The notes under the pieces: generated by a model
What the model was told of the DNA's origin: nothing
The model's input: only the letters and a program-made list of their open reading frames with translations
Databases searched by the model: none
Assembly (NCBI GenBank): GCA_030374805.1
Contig: JARGSG010000207.1
Coordinates: 496,001 to 560,000 of the forward strand
Reading direction: 5' to 3'
Source: Gracilaria gracilis
Lineage: Eukaryota > Rhodophyta > Florideophyceae > Gracilariales > Gracilariaceae
Length of the DNA stretch: 64,000 bases
Program-made: the position numbers and the translations under genes
Part shown: positions 32,310-43,339 of the stretch, piece after piece
Position numbering within the stretch: position 1 is the first letter of the stretch
Layout: every line of letters begins with the position of its first letter

Positions 32310-35300
32310 ATGGGAGCCTCCTTTGAAGGAGCAGCGCAATCGAAGTCGAGCTCAACCGCGCCGGAGGTTGCAAAACCTCGCTCCCCGGTCACGATCCTTA
32401 CGAGGAAGATGTCCACGACAGAAGTGGACTCGGAACATCTCGGTGTTCTCCGTCGCCCGTGGGTACGGTCACGCAATGCCCGTGCTCCGGATAGAGTCTT
32501 GGTCATGGCGAAGCGAAACCACAAAGTTTTTGCCGACATCGGGATATCCGACCATTATATGGTTCGGCAGTTATCCGTTCTCGACACGGGTGCATGTCCA
32601 AACGTTTTGGTTCAACCGCTTATTCCGTCGCAGTTTTTGTCTCAGATTCGGCCGGCCCCTCCGACCGAGATAGCGGATGAAAACAATAGGCCCCTTTCAA
32701 TCGTGGGAGTAGTTGACCTGATTGTCAGTCTTGGTCGTTTCGTTGTCCGTTTGGAATTTCTAGTTTGCAAGCGTTTAGCTGCGCCGGTCATACTCGGATG
32801 TGATTTCAGCGACCGGTTTTTTGAAGTAATTCGACCACGGAAAAGGACCGTCAAACTGGAGGACGGCACAACTGTGCCAATTTTTCGGCGACATTTACAA
32901 AAGGCTTTCAAGAAGCAAGTTCTATCGCCTGTGGCCCAGCAGCCGGCGGAATCGCACCATTCGTCGACGAAGCTCCGCGTGGCTCGGTCTATTTGCATTC
33001 CCCCAGAATCCCAGACATGGATCACGGTCACGTCCATGCAGCACGGCTTACAAACCGTTCAACCATTGCCTTTTCTTTACGAAAGGCAGAACTTGGCCCT
33101 CGCGAATGGGATTGTACTCGTTGAGCCAGGTAAGCCCTTCAGGGTATTGGTTGCTAATTTCAGCTCCTCCCAACAGAGGTTGGTAAAGAACCAGGGCATT
33201 GGTTCCATGTTACCACACCAGGGGGCTATTGTACCCACACAGGCCTCTACCGCAGAGGTTCTCGGAATCCTCGAAGCTGAGTAGGGAGAGGGGAAGTGCG
33301 CTGACGCAACCGTACCAAATAATTCGTCGGGAGACGCTGCGCCGAACTCGTCGGGTAGAGAAGTTTCGAACTCGTCGAAAGAAGCAACGCCGACACTGTC
33401 GGAAGGAAGGCCAGAATCACCTGGATCTGAAAAGAAGGACCCCGTACAGGAGCTCTAGTCTCTGAACTTTAACCATGTCCCAGAGTCTCACCGTGAAAAG
33501 CTACAGGATGTGCTACGTGAGTTCACCCTCATGTAGGACGGTTCCCTTGAGAAAATTGGGATCACAGAACATCGGATAGATTTGATGCTGAACACTCGGC
33601 CAACCTCGAAACACCCTTATAGAACAGGACCGACAGCTCGGGAAGAAGAAAAGACTGAAGTCGAGAAGATGCTCCGCGCCGGAGTCATTGGATCGGCCCA
33701 AGTCGCCGTGGGCCTCGCCCGTGGTACTCGCTACCAAACCCGATGGGTCTTGGCGTTTTTGTATCGATTACCGCAAGCTTAACGCGGCTACTGTCAAGTA
33801 CGTGTATCATATACCGAGGATGGACGAATGTATCGATTCGTTAGGAAGCGCAAAGGTGTTCACGTCCCTCAACGCGATCTGGGGATATTGGCAAGTCCCA
33901 GTAAGGGCAGAAGACCGTGATAAAACGGCGTTTCTATGTCATCAAGGACTATACCGATTCAACCGGATGCGCTTTGGGCTCACGAACGCCCCCGCCACTT
34001 TTCAAAGAGCAGTGGATATTTTGCTTGCCTGATTTAAGTGGAAGACGTGCCTGGTATACCTGGATGACCTCATTGTGTTCTCCAGTAACCTAGACGAGCA
34101 CTTGGCCCACGTTCGGGAAGTGATGCTAGTGCTACGAGAGGGAGACATCACACTGAAGTTGAAGAAGTGCGAGTTCTTTACCGATACCGTGAAATATCTC
34201 GGCCACATAATCCGTCCGGGACGACTATCTATTGACGCCGTACGTGTGCGGTCCCTCAAGGAGGCCACACACCCACGGACTCAAACGGAACTCCGATCTT
34301 TCCTCGGCCTTTGCAATGTCTACCGTCGTTTTATCCCGCACTTCGCGGATATAGCAGCTCCATTGAATAAACTCCTGCGGAAGGGACAGCCAGTGAAACT
34401 GAAACCATTCGATGACCGTAACGTAACGGCATTCTCATCGCTCATTGATGCAGTAACGTGGCCGCCAATTTTTTCCTTGATAAAACTCGGATTCCCGTAT
34501 GCCATCGATACGGATGCCAGCAATTTCCAGATCGGCTGTGCTCTGTTTCATACCACGGAGAGTGGCGAACGACTTCCAATTGGTTTTTGGTCTCGAAGCC
34601 TTAACGTTCATGAAAGGAATTACTCGGTACCCGAGAAAGAATGCTTGGCAGTAGTCTGGGCTCTCCAGACGTTGCAACCGTACCTCATGGGAGGTCATTT
34701 TACCGTCCATACCGACCATTCCGCCTTGCGATGGCTTCTCTCCATTGCGGAGCCTTCCGGCCGCTTGATTCGGTGGAGACTAGGATTATCGGAATTCGAC
34801 TTCGATGGGCAGTACAAGAAGGAAATCCTGAGCACTCAGGCTGATGCACTTTCCCGCTTGCCGACCACGGCCGAAGCTGAGACAGTCGATGATCGGGAAA
34901 TACCCTGTTTTCTTATGAAAGACGCCGAGAACGAAGATTCAGAAGGTTGGGACGCCTATGATGCTGTCCTAGCCATTTCAGATACGGAGCCAGTTCCGGG
35001 ATCATTCATGCCGATAACACTGGAAGAATTGATCCGGGAACCGCATACGGACCCATTTTGCATTAAGGTTCGTGCCTGTCTGAACGGTGGAGCTCAACTG
35101 CTCTTTGTCATGAACGACCAAGGATTCTTGGTTCGAACGGTTACTGACCGGCCACAGATTGTGGTACCTCACTCGCTTCAATCTCTAGTTTTGCATCTGT
35201 CGCGTTACGCGAAGTTCTCGGCCCACTTTGGTGGAAGGAAGTTGTACTACACCCTCAGAAAGGACTTCTGTTGGCCAGCTATTGCATTCGATGCGTATGC

Positions 35301-37778
35301 CACTGCTCGTGGATGTTCTGGTTGTGCAAAGAACCGCGTCACACTGCGGAAGTACTCCAAACAGTTGGTACTCTTCCCTGCAAGGGCCCCAGTTGAGTTC
35401 GTGGCGGTTGACATACTCGGCGAGTTAATCCGGACACGCCGAGGTAATCGATTTCTACTTCTCATAACCGACCGCATTTTTAAGCTCGTGCGGACAGTTT
35501 CTCTGACGAAGATCACCGCCAGTGCGGTCGCGCAAGCGTTCGTAACCCACTGGGTGTCTGTCTACGGACCGCAGATTGATTTACTATCGGATAATGGGTC
35601 GCAATTCGCTGCAAAGTTCTTCCAGGACGTGTGTCGAATACTGGAAATCAAGAACTGGTTTACTATGACCTATCATCCGCAAAGTAACGGCCAGGTGGAG
35701 CGCTTCAATCTCACTATGCTGAATGAGATGCAAATTTTCGTCGCCGACCACCCGTCGGAATGGGATCTCTACATCGATGCGGTGACTTATGCCTACAATA
35801 CGCAGATACATCGCACTACCCAGATCTCTCCTTTCGAACTGGTCGTATCGCGTGTTCCACCATTGTGATTGTCCAGCCCCAACCTACGCTGGATAAATTC
35901 CCTTCAACCCGTCTACAAAAAGACGCCTGGAAACAATGGCTGAAACAAATGATTCCCGTAGTTGGGCAGCAAAACGCTAAGGCGCAAGCCGCCTACAAGC
36001 GGGATTTTGACGCACGTGTGCGAAGGAAGACCCCGCACATCAGGAAAGGTGGCTATGTCTTTCTCCGGAAAGAATACTACAATCCGGAAAAAAAGAAACG
36101 CTACAAGCTTTCTCCGATCTCGGACGGTCCCTACAGGGTCATATCTGTCACCGATACAACGGTTGTTCTTAACATCAAGGGTGACCACGAACGCTTCTCG
36201 CTTGATCGCGTTACGCCGGCACCATCGCCGGAACTTCCCGTACCCAAAGCTCATCAGGGACCGACAACGTCGGATACTACCCCGCCCGGCATGTCAATTC
36301 TACCGCACGCCGGGCGCGGTTTGGCCGACCTTTCTACGGAATCGGAACGTTGCCCCAAAGTTGGGCCAGACGCGTATGTGCACACACGCGTCGTGCCCAC
36401 TGCTGGGATTATCGCTCCGAGTTCCGCCGCTCTCGCTGAGGAGGGGGAGGGAGACGCTCATTCTAGTTACGCTGCTTCTCCGCAGTTTATGCCGTTGCAA
36501 ACGGATAGTGCACCCGCGCGGGACACCGCCAGGGACGGAGCCAGTGAAGCCTTGCCGTCGCGGATGGGAAGCGCACGGACGTGTGACAGTAAGCGCCCCG
36601 CTGACAGCCCAATGTCAAGGGATGCATAGTTTTTTTCTTCGTTGTCGCCGCTGCAATCGGACTGTCTACGTAGAGATGTTCCGCCCAGACGGAATGCGCA
36701 TCCGCAGACACCGGGCCACGACGTGGAAGGTATCCCTGGCGCAGTACCGTCGCCGACGGAGGACGCGCAGGCCTGCAACAGCAGCCGGGCTATTCAAAGC
36801 CCGTCGTCCGGGAGCACACAGGAGACGCACTGCCACTGCAGAATGGAGACAAGTCGAATGTTGCCCCGTCAGCGGAGAAGACCGATCACTTGAAAGAGAC
36901 ATTGGTTGTGAGAGACCGTGCTGTGACGGCAGTCCCAAGTTTGGGAGGGGCAATCGACTTAGTCGATGACGGCGTCGGAACTGCAGAACCCACGGCCATA
37001 TCAGTACAGGTGGACACCACTCTAGGTGGACAGAGACCAGGTGTGTTGGACGCGCGCACGGCGCGACACGCGCCACGCACAGTACAGGAACCGCCTCTCT
37101 TGAAGGATGAAAATGCACAGAAAAGTGCACGCTGTGGGCACACGCGTGCCACGGAGGGTGCCACGGAAAGTGACGAGCCGTCAAAAAACTGTAGACCCGT
37201 AATTGCGACGGCTCACCACGGCACCCCGACGGCTCGAGCCACACGGACCGCCGTGGGTGGCGAACCGTCGTCAACGCACGTGACGGAACACAGCTCGCTA
37301 GCCCCCCCGCACGGAGTTTTGTTCCCCGTCGATCGGGACGATATTGCCGGAACACCGGAAGCTCGCAGTCCGTCCAGACGGGCCCCCGCAGCAGCTCCAC
37401 AAGCAAGTGGCTTGAGACCCCTCACCGGGGAGTATAACGCTCCGAGGAGCTCCCTGGGGAGCACGACCGAGACCTGGTGTACAAGATGCATTGCCGCTGA
37501 AACGGAAGTCGAAGGTAATCGCCCGCATAAGCCACGACAGTGGAAGAGCAATCCGCCCCTCAACTGAGAACCGTTCGACCACCAGGAAGGAGGACTCTCT
37601 GGTCAAGCCGCCAAGGCGGAGTGTCTACGAACGCGAGTTCGTAGTAGACCGTGTAGTGAATCACGACCAAAACTCTACCAGAGAGCTGGTATACCAAGTC
37701 CGTTGGTACGGCTACCCCCCTTCGGAGGACACACATGAACCTATCGAGCACCTGCCTCGCTCTAAGGTACTTAAATAA
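32310..37778 (+). pseudogene. pol of chromovirus 1: protease, RT, RNase H, integrase, chromodomain
   Basis: ATG 32310 lies 2 bp after the gag stop, in the -1 frame relative to gag. The aspartic protease has VLDTGACPNV (about 32577-32606). Stops follow at 33282, 33457 and about 33535, and a one-base insertion near 33702. The RT has the catalytic YLDD (LVYLDDLIVFS, about 34051-34083) after a TGA at 34030-34032. RNase H has AIDTDAS, PEKECLAVVW and HTDHSALRWL. The integrase has an HHCC zinc site (HLSRYAKFSAH...CSGCAK), Asp in VDILGE, Asp in LSDNGSQF and Glu in GQVERF. The frame is open from 34033 to 35868, where a one-base shift leads to a WKQWLKQ and YYNPEKKKRYKL domain, a Pro/Ser-rich linker with more breaks, and a chromodomain (YEREFVVDRVV...YQVRWYGYPPSEDTHEPIEHL, about 37624-37770). 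Confidence 0.9.
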
Positions 37779-38122
37779 CACCGGAGGACCGGCACGCCGA
37801 CACCGGACACGCTCGACAAAGCCCAAGTGGGTTAGCACCCTTACTAGCTACGCCGCTGGCGCGGTACACTTGCTGCTTCGGCGAAAAAGCCACTATACAG
37901 TGGAATGGAAGAAGAAGACGAAGAAGAAGCCTAAGAAGAGAAGTCGAAGAACTGGAATGTGCCACTCCAAGCGGAATACCTCCCTTAGATAAGTAGCAGC
38001 CGCCCCTCGCTGGGTGCTGCCCCCTGAAGAGGGGGAGAGATGAAGAGCATTTGCACAAAGCCAGTAGCAACCGGAAACATTTATTGATAGGGCCAAGATA
38101 TACTGGTATCTATAAAGTTCGA
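37779..38122. other. Spacer between pol and antisense gene, chromovirus 1
   Basis: About 340 bp. It contains the second PPT-like site at 38026-38040; otherwise no gene was seen. Confidence 0.55.
38026..38040 (+). promoter_or_regulatory. Second polypurine tract-like site, chromovirus 1
   Basis: Fifteen purines (GAAGAGGGGGAGAGA). The surrounding sequence (CCTGAAGAGGGGGAGAGATG followed by AAGAGC) closely copies the PPT/LTR junction (CCTGAGGAGGGGGAGATG followed by TAGAGC). It sits between the end of pol and the antisense gene. Confidence 0.55.
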
Positions 38123-39718
38123 TCACGCGCCGGACGGTGCGGAACCGGACCCACGACCTTGGGCGAACCACTGAGCCACAAGGCCTTGCAACTGCGCCAA
38201 GTCGGTCACCGTGTCAGACACGGGCACACCCATGCCGCAAAAAGAATTGCGGATGAAGATCGCCTGGGGATCGGTACTCGAACTGACCCCACCCGCAGAA
38301 GCGGAGGTCTGCCACGCGCCAACTGCGTTGGCCGTATCCTGCACTACCGCATCAGCGGATCCGCCGTCATCTCCGGTTACGTCGATCACATCGATGTGCT
38401 GATCCGCTCCCTGGTCCATAGGGCTTCCTGCCTCATCAACGCTCTCGTTCTCCTCGACTTCCACGAAGACTAACCCGTGAGGATGGCCCTCTGGAATATT
38501 CCGATCGATCTGAAGCCACTCCCGTGCCTCGGCGGCGGTGACTATCTCCCATTCCCATGGGTCAACGTATACAAAGTCGCCAAGGCTGACTTCGCTTCCG
38601 GGAGACCAGTCTGTAACCCGACGGATACCCTCGTAGACCTGACTGGCAGGCACGGAGTCTCACTCGACACAGTCGATGACCTCCACCAAGAACACCACTT
38701 CCCGCGCGTTGCGGACAGATCCGAGCACATCGGTGAGGTCCAAACTCCGAATGGACCGCCGAATCCTCTCCTGCACAAACCAAAGCTGGTAGTGATCATA
38801 CGCCTCCCAGAGGAGGAACGCTGCGACACGGACAGTCCACTCGGTGGCAAGGATGCTCGAAAGGCCGCGCGGCGGATTCTTCATGTAGTACGACCCGACG
38901 TATGTCAGGCATGGGGGGAGTTCCACATGGCACCCTGGAGGGACTTCGACCGCAGGAAAGAACGATGGCAGCGGAACGTATCGCCCTTGAAGAGAACGCC
39001 CTGCGATTCGCTCAACTTCCGAGCATTGGTACGGCACCAAAATCCCGAAGCGGGATCGCCACTTCCTCTCGTGACTGAGACCTTCGAAGAACTCGAGCCG
39101 CGACGACTTGCGGAAATACCGGAACTTGACCCGAAGAATCAGATGAGCCCACAGGATGAGATCCTGGTGGGGCTAGACGACATTCGCAGAGCGGTCAATC
39201 TCGTCGAAGGCAACAGCCAGTCGATCTCCGTACTCAACCTCGCCGAACCTACGGTAGTAGGCCACGTCGAACCCGTAATGGGACGGAACTGGATGCTCGT
39301 TCGGAGCCTGGAAATGTCGTACATACCCAATGCGGGCAGTCTCCCAGCGAGCAGACGCCTGGATCTCGCTTCTCGTATACCAGAGACAATCTGGATGGAC
39401 CGTGATACGGGCGAGCTAGTCCCATGAGCGGACGACGCTAACGGGAAGCTCTTTGGAGAGATAACCGTCAACGGCGTAGGAGTTGATCAACGCTTCATTC
39501 CGAACGGCTTCGGCATTGAACTACGGGGCTTGTGCAAGCAGGCCGCTATGGCGGTGACGGTCGCGCACGCGGAGACCCCCAAGACTGGGCCATCCTCCCG
39601 TATTTGTCTGCACGCTGGCATTGAACCAATCCCACACGGGAGCTGGATCAGGAGTCACTGCCGTTGCAACGCACGCCACGCCAGAAACGGAAGCCACCGA
39701 CGATTGGGGCAAGGGCAC
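38123..39718 (-). pseudogene. Antisense gene of chromovirus 1 (family shared with chromovirus 2)
   Basis: Read opposite to gag-pol, one frame runs without a shift from at least 39718 to 38123. It is broken by in-frame stops (TAG 39521, TAG about 39413, TAG about 39171, and one at about 38657). It is homologous to the antisense gene of chromovirus 2. Shared stretches include ALINSYAVDG/ELISQYVDG, GILVPYQCSEVERIA/GYFVPYQIVEVERIA, CHVELPPCLTYVGSYYM/CYIELPPVFTYLGSYLL, and GDFVYVDPWE...IPEGHP/GDFVYFDPWE...IPDGHP. The N-terminal, low-complexity part cannot be fixed and may extend to about 39950. I do not recognise the product; there is no clear membrane segment, so an envelope protein is unlikely. 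Confidence 0.7.
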
Positions 39719-39956
39719 CGACCGGAATCGCGGTCCGGCAGCTGTAATTCGCGATGTTCCACCCGAGAGCTGGGGCTACCGGAGTTGATATTGTTGTTGG
39801 TAGGCATCGCTTTTTCAATGAGAGTCGAAGGATCCAAGTATGGTACGAGTGCCGAGTTGTTGGAGTCCGAGTTGTCGGTATGCTCATGGCCGGAGTCCGG
39901 ATTATATAGGCCCATGATGGGAAGTTATCAGCCGAACGAGTCGGAAGTTTGAGCCT

Positions 39957-39969
39957 GAGGAGGGGGAGA
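39957..39969 (+). promoter_or_regulatory. Polypurine tract of chromovirus 1
   Basis: Thirteen purines (GAGGAGGGGGAGA) abut the TG of the 3' LTR, the standard plus-strand primer position. Confidence 0.85.
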
Positions 39970-40820
39970 TGTAGAGCCACTGCTCTTGGCAGGGACTGAA
40001 GGGGATGCCACTCATATATCCGTTGTTATTTTCGCCTTAACTTTCTACTAATATGAAGTCTATTTGCCTATTTGGCCCGGATTAGGGATCCGCCTATGAA
40101 GGGTATGATTAGCGCGACACGTGTTTGCCCGCGCCCGATTACCAGATGCGCCGTTGCAAGAGTGCCACGGAGGTACACGTGGGTAGTGTTGGCCGGCGTG
40201 CCGGATACTTAGACATTTTAGTTCATATTTGTCAGCCGTATCTAAGTGGCGGCACTTGCCGCCACTGTACGGGAAGTAATCCTCAACGAGGCCTTGGCTC
40301 TAGCTTGAGTTCCGCTTGGGCACGGTCTTCTGGCCAATTTCCGGGGAGCACCACCACTTATCCGGACAAGTTCTCCACCTCCGTCACTGAGAAGCACCGA
40401 TCCGTCGTTACGGCCTTTTATTTATCATTCTTTCGTACACTCTTTCTGTTTTCCCGTCGTACTGCTTCGTTACACTTCGCCCTGTTGTACAGGTTTGCCC
40501 TTTTTGTCTCGGGATTATTCCCCGCTCTCACGAGTCTGTGCTCCGCAGTGCGGCTCGTTTTGCTACCTTCGATCTCGCCCCTTTTGCTACAGGATACGCC
40601 ACACCCAGTGAATCCCATTCTTTTGGTACCCCGATTGCCACCCTCAACCTCCGTCTGTAGGTCAGGAAGAGGGCGCCCGGAGTTACGCCCGGCACGTGTC
40701 CGACCCATCGGAGGGTTCTTCCACTGCTCTGCTCCAATAGGGAGCAAGGCTGAACACCTTGTGAGCGTAGCCGTTGGCGCGGTTTGTGTTCTTTCTTTCC
40801 TTTTCCGGCTTTGCCCCACA
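39970..40820 (+). repeat. 3' LTR of chromovirus 1
   Basis: 851 bp, the same length and ends as the 5' LTR, and directly preceded by a purine tract. Confidence 0.93.
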
Positions 40821-42687
40821 CCTAGCAGCAGAGGACCATCTCCATCGACAATTTAGAGCTGCATGGAAGCCTTTTGACCATTGACGTCGGTGATAGGAAG
40901 GTCCCAAGTGTCAAAGGCCAGCCTTGCGTCGTCGCAATTGGTTCCGTGTCTGTGATGAAATGGTTCATAATCCAAGTGGCGAAGCTTAAAGGGTATCCCT
41001 AACGCTGAGGATATTCGAGCTGTTAAATGCACCCCGCCAACACTTTGGGGGCATCACAAGTCGAGTAATGGATTGGGGATCATATTTTTGCCTCCTAGAA
41101 ATTAGGCTTGACTGTTTTTCGTGAGGGTGGAACCTCTGAGAGAAAAGTGTCGTTCGACTTAATTTTTTGCGAACTCTCCTTTCGAGGCGAACCATCCTCT
41201 GCAGAAATGTCTCTCCGCCGTCGTACAAGCATTGCCTGGAGCTCCTGTAGCAGGTCCCAGACCAACAGTCGAAGCGAAATCCTGTACGTAGTTGGGAGTG
41301 CTTTTCGGCTGAACCAGAGTCATTATTGTCTTTGCGGGCGGTAGAACTTGAAGGCGGTTGCTTTGTCTTCTTTTCTCTCTTCTTATTAAAGTCGGAAACT
41401 TTGGGTTCAACGGAGCTCTTCTCTTCCCGAGACTGCACGCCAAACGGAAGTAACTTTTTGTGAATTTTCTGTTGAATAATTGTTTCCACATCGGTAGGAA
41501 AAACTTCTCCGCATGCCTGTCTCGTGGCGGACGAAAGCGAATACAAGACGAAGACCGAATCGTCCAGGTGGAGGACGACACGCGGCGTTCCGAGATTGGT
41601 AATGGCCTTTATGTTCTCTGCTTGCTGTCTGCCTTACGGTAATGAAGACGGAGACCCTCGAGAGCCAAAGAGCGAGAAATCTGCTTCACTTTTCGCCGGT
41701 AGTCCTGGAACAGACCCTTCAAGTCACCGTAAGATTCCGGAACCTCTCTATCCTCCAGAGTCCGCAAAAGAGATTTGTAGACCTCTATCACTTTGTCGAC
41801 GACGAAAAAGAATGAGAGAGCCATCAGTAGCCACCGGACCCTGGGAGGCTCTCGACTGAGCATTCGAGAGAAGTTGCAACACTGCGTCATGGATTGTATT
41901 TTCCGGAAGATTGGCGTGATTGATCAAACTAATGGCCAATACTTCACCGATGCGAGTAGAAGATTCAAAGCCGGCATGTATGAGATGCTGAAAAGCTATC
42001 CCACGAAAACGATCAACAGAGGTAAGAGAACTTGTTGAAGCAAGCGACTAAACGGTTCACCATGGCATTCGGTGGATCCACTGTGACTAGATCAACGATT
42101 TCTTGAACGGCCTTGATTTGGCCATCACGTCTGAAATCCATTCGACATTCTGCCTGTGCTTCCTCGACAATGCTTTTCTGTGGAGGAGGCAGCTCATGTT
42201 CAACGAGAAGACGAACAAAAATTGCAAACATTGTCTTGTATCTCTTGCCAGGACCCTTTTCAGTGGCGATTCGGATTATGTAGACCCATTCAGAAACATC
42301 CCGACGCCATTGCAAAGGGTCTTGTGCAGAATCAAAACGAGTAACGCCATTAGAATTAGAGAGGTTTGTCGCCTGTAGTCCTGGGCCCATAACTGATATA
42401 CGTGAAGGCTGTAGTATGCTGGACAGCGCGTGTAGAATCGTACGCAGAGGACAGCTGCGGCGCTCGTGCTCGTGGCAAAGAACATAGAAAAATGGTCTTC
42501 CCTCCCCTCTGGCCACTCGTTCTCCCCGAGAGGGCCAGAATGGGCACCGCTTATTCGGTTGCAGCCCCTGGGGCCCTAAGTCGGGCCTGCGGCGCCAAGG
42601 CGGGTCCCAGAGACCTCCAGAGATGCGCGAGCATCTTCCGGAGGTGCGCCAGCAACACCGGTTGCGCAAGAATTGCGTTGTCGACAC
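40821..42687 (-). pseudogene. copia gag and protease-region remnant
   Basis: A gag-like protein: the region DPLQWRRDVSEWVYIIRIA and KRYKTMFAIFVRLLVEHELP (42300-42160) has the copia gag-like helical pattern. One frameshift lies near 42010-42020 (after LVACFNK), and further breaks near 41748 and 40986. The final piece before the chromovirus LTR includes LDYEPFHHRHGTNCDDARLA. The next expected residues (ICNHMLHQGNLLGKE) appear on the other side of the insertion at 29289. The N-terminal 100 codons overlap the dispersed repeat shared with 20641-20935. Confidence 0.6.
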
Positions 42688-42712
42688 TTGCTCTGCACGG
42701 TGTCATTACCAC
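42418..42712 (-). repeat. Dispersed repeat, copy B (similar to 20641-20935)
   Basis: The start of the copia-like gag region. It is strongly similar to copy A in the block GACAGCGCGTGTA and in the stretch ending CTTGCTCTGCA, and encodes the longer open minus-strand frame. Confidence 0.65.
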
Positions 42713-43339
42713 AGTCAACCACAGTAGGATATCAAATGGACCGTAGTCCCGAACTCAGACCCACCCAAATGGCAGGGGTACGTTATAAGCACCCAGAAAC
42801 AAAAAAGGTACTTAATTTCTGTCAAGTTTTGTATTCAATTAGTGCAAATTGAACATAAATTACCCAAATCACCATGATTAGTGTATCTTGAGTCTCTCTA
42901 GTGTCTATCAGACTAACGCGTTAACCTCATATGAGGTCGAAATGACCTCACATGAGTTTAGCCTGTTGAAAGAGTAAAACAAAGCAAAAAATTACCTTTC
43001 AGGTCTATAGTGCGGACTTTTCAAAATCCAAAATTTGAAAAGTTTTTTGAGCAGTCGTTTGGTAGTACTCTGTATGACAAAGCGGAGAGGATATCACAAG
43101 GGCTAAAGCCCCAAACTCAGAGCTACCCAAAATAATTCAGTAAAACACAACTGTTAATAAAATAAACCCAAAATTGTTGCTCGTGTCCACGTTTCCCATT
43201 CCACGCCGGCGTCAGTTCATATCATGAGACGCACTACCCGCCGCGGCAGCGTGGGTGGCTTTTGTAAACATCCCGCTTTTGCGCCTTGCCGCCTACTAAG
43301 CTTGATCCGCGTTACCTAACGCCTGCCGTCGCAAATTTG
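42713..43339. other. AT-rich spacer with hairpin
   Basis: No gene seen. A 13-bp stem with one mismatch and a 5-base loop lies at 42926-42956 (CTCATATGAGGTC / GACCTCACATGAG). Confidence 0.55.

Larger units (their letters stand above)
29290..40820 (+). mobile_element. Ty3/gypsy chromovirus 1 (11.5 kb), inserted in a copia element
   Basis: Two 851-bp LTRs (TG...CA) frame gag, pol with chromodomain, a long antisense gene and a polypurine tract. The 5-bp flanks differ (CATAT on the left, CCTAG on the right), so no target duplication is visible. Multiple stops and frameshifts in gag-pol mean it is not autonomous. Confidence 0.92.
26075..42712 (-). mobile_element. Decayed Ty1/copia element, split by a chromovirus insertion
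   Basis: Minus-strand copia order (gag, protease region, integrase, RT, RNase H) is read from about 42700 down to 26075. The interval 29290-40820 is a complete Ty3/gypsy element that interrupts it. The gag/protease part lies on the right of the insertion and the integrase-RT-RNase H part on the left, in the order expected for one parent element. I found no copia LTR pair; the left edge may be truncated just after the pol stop at 26075. Confidence 0.7.

Noticed and set aside
38477..39427. 316-codon plus-strand open frame in chromovirus 1
   Set aside because: It is the complementary-strand shadow of the antisense gene; the conserved protein similarity with chromovirus 2 is on the minus strand.
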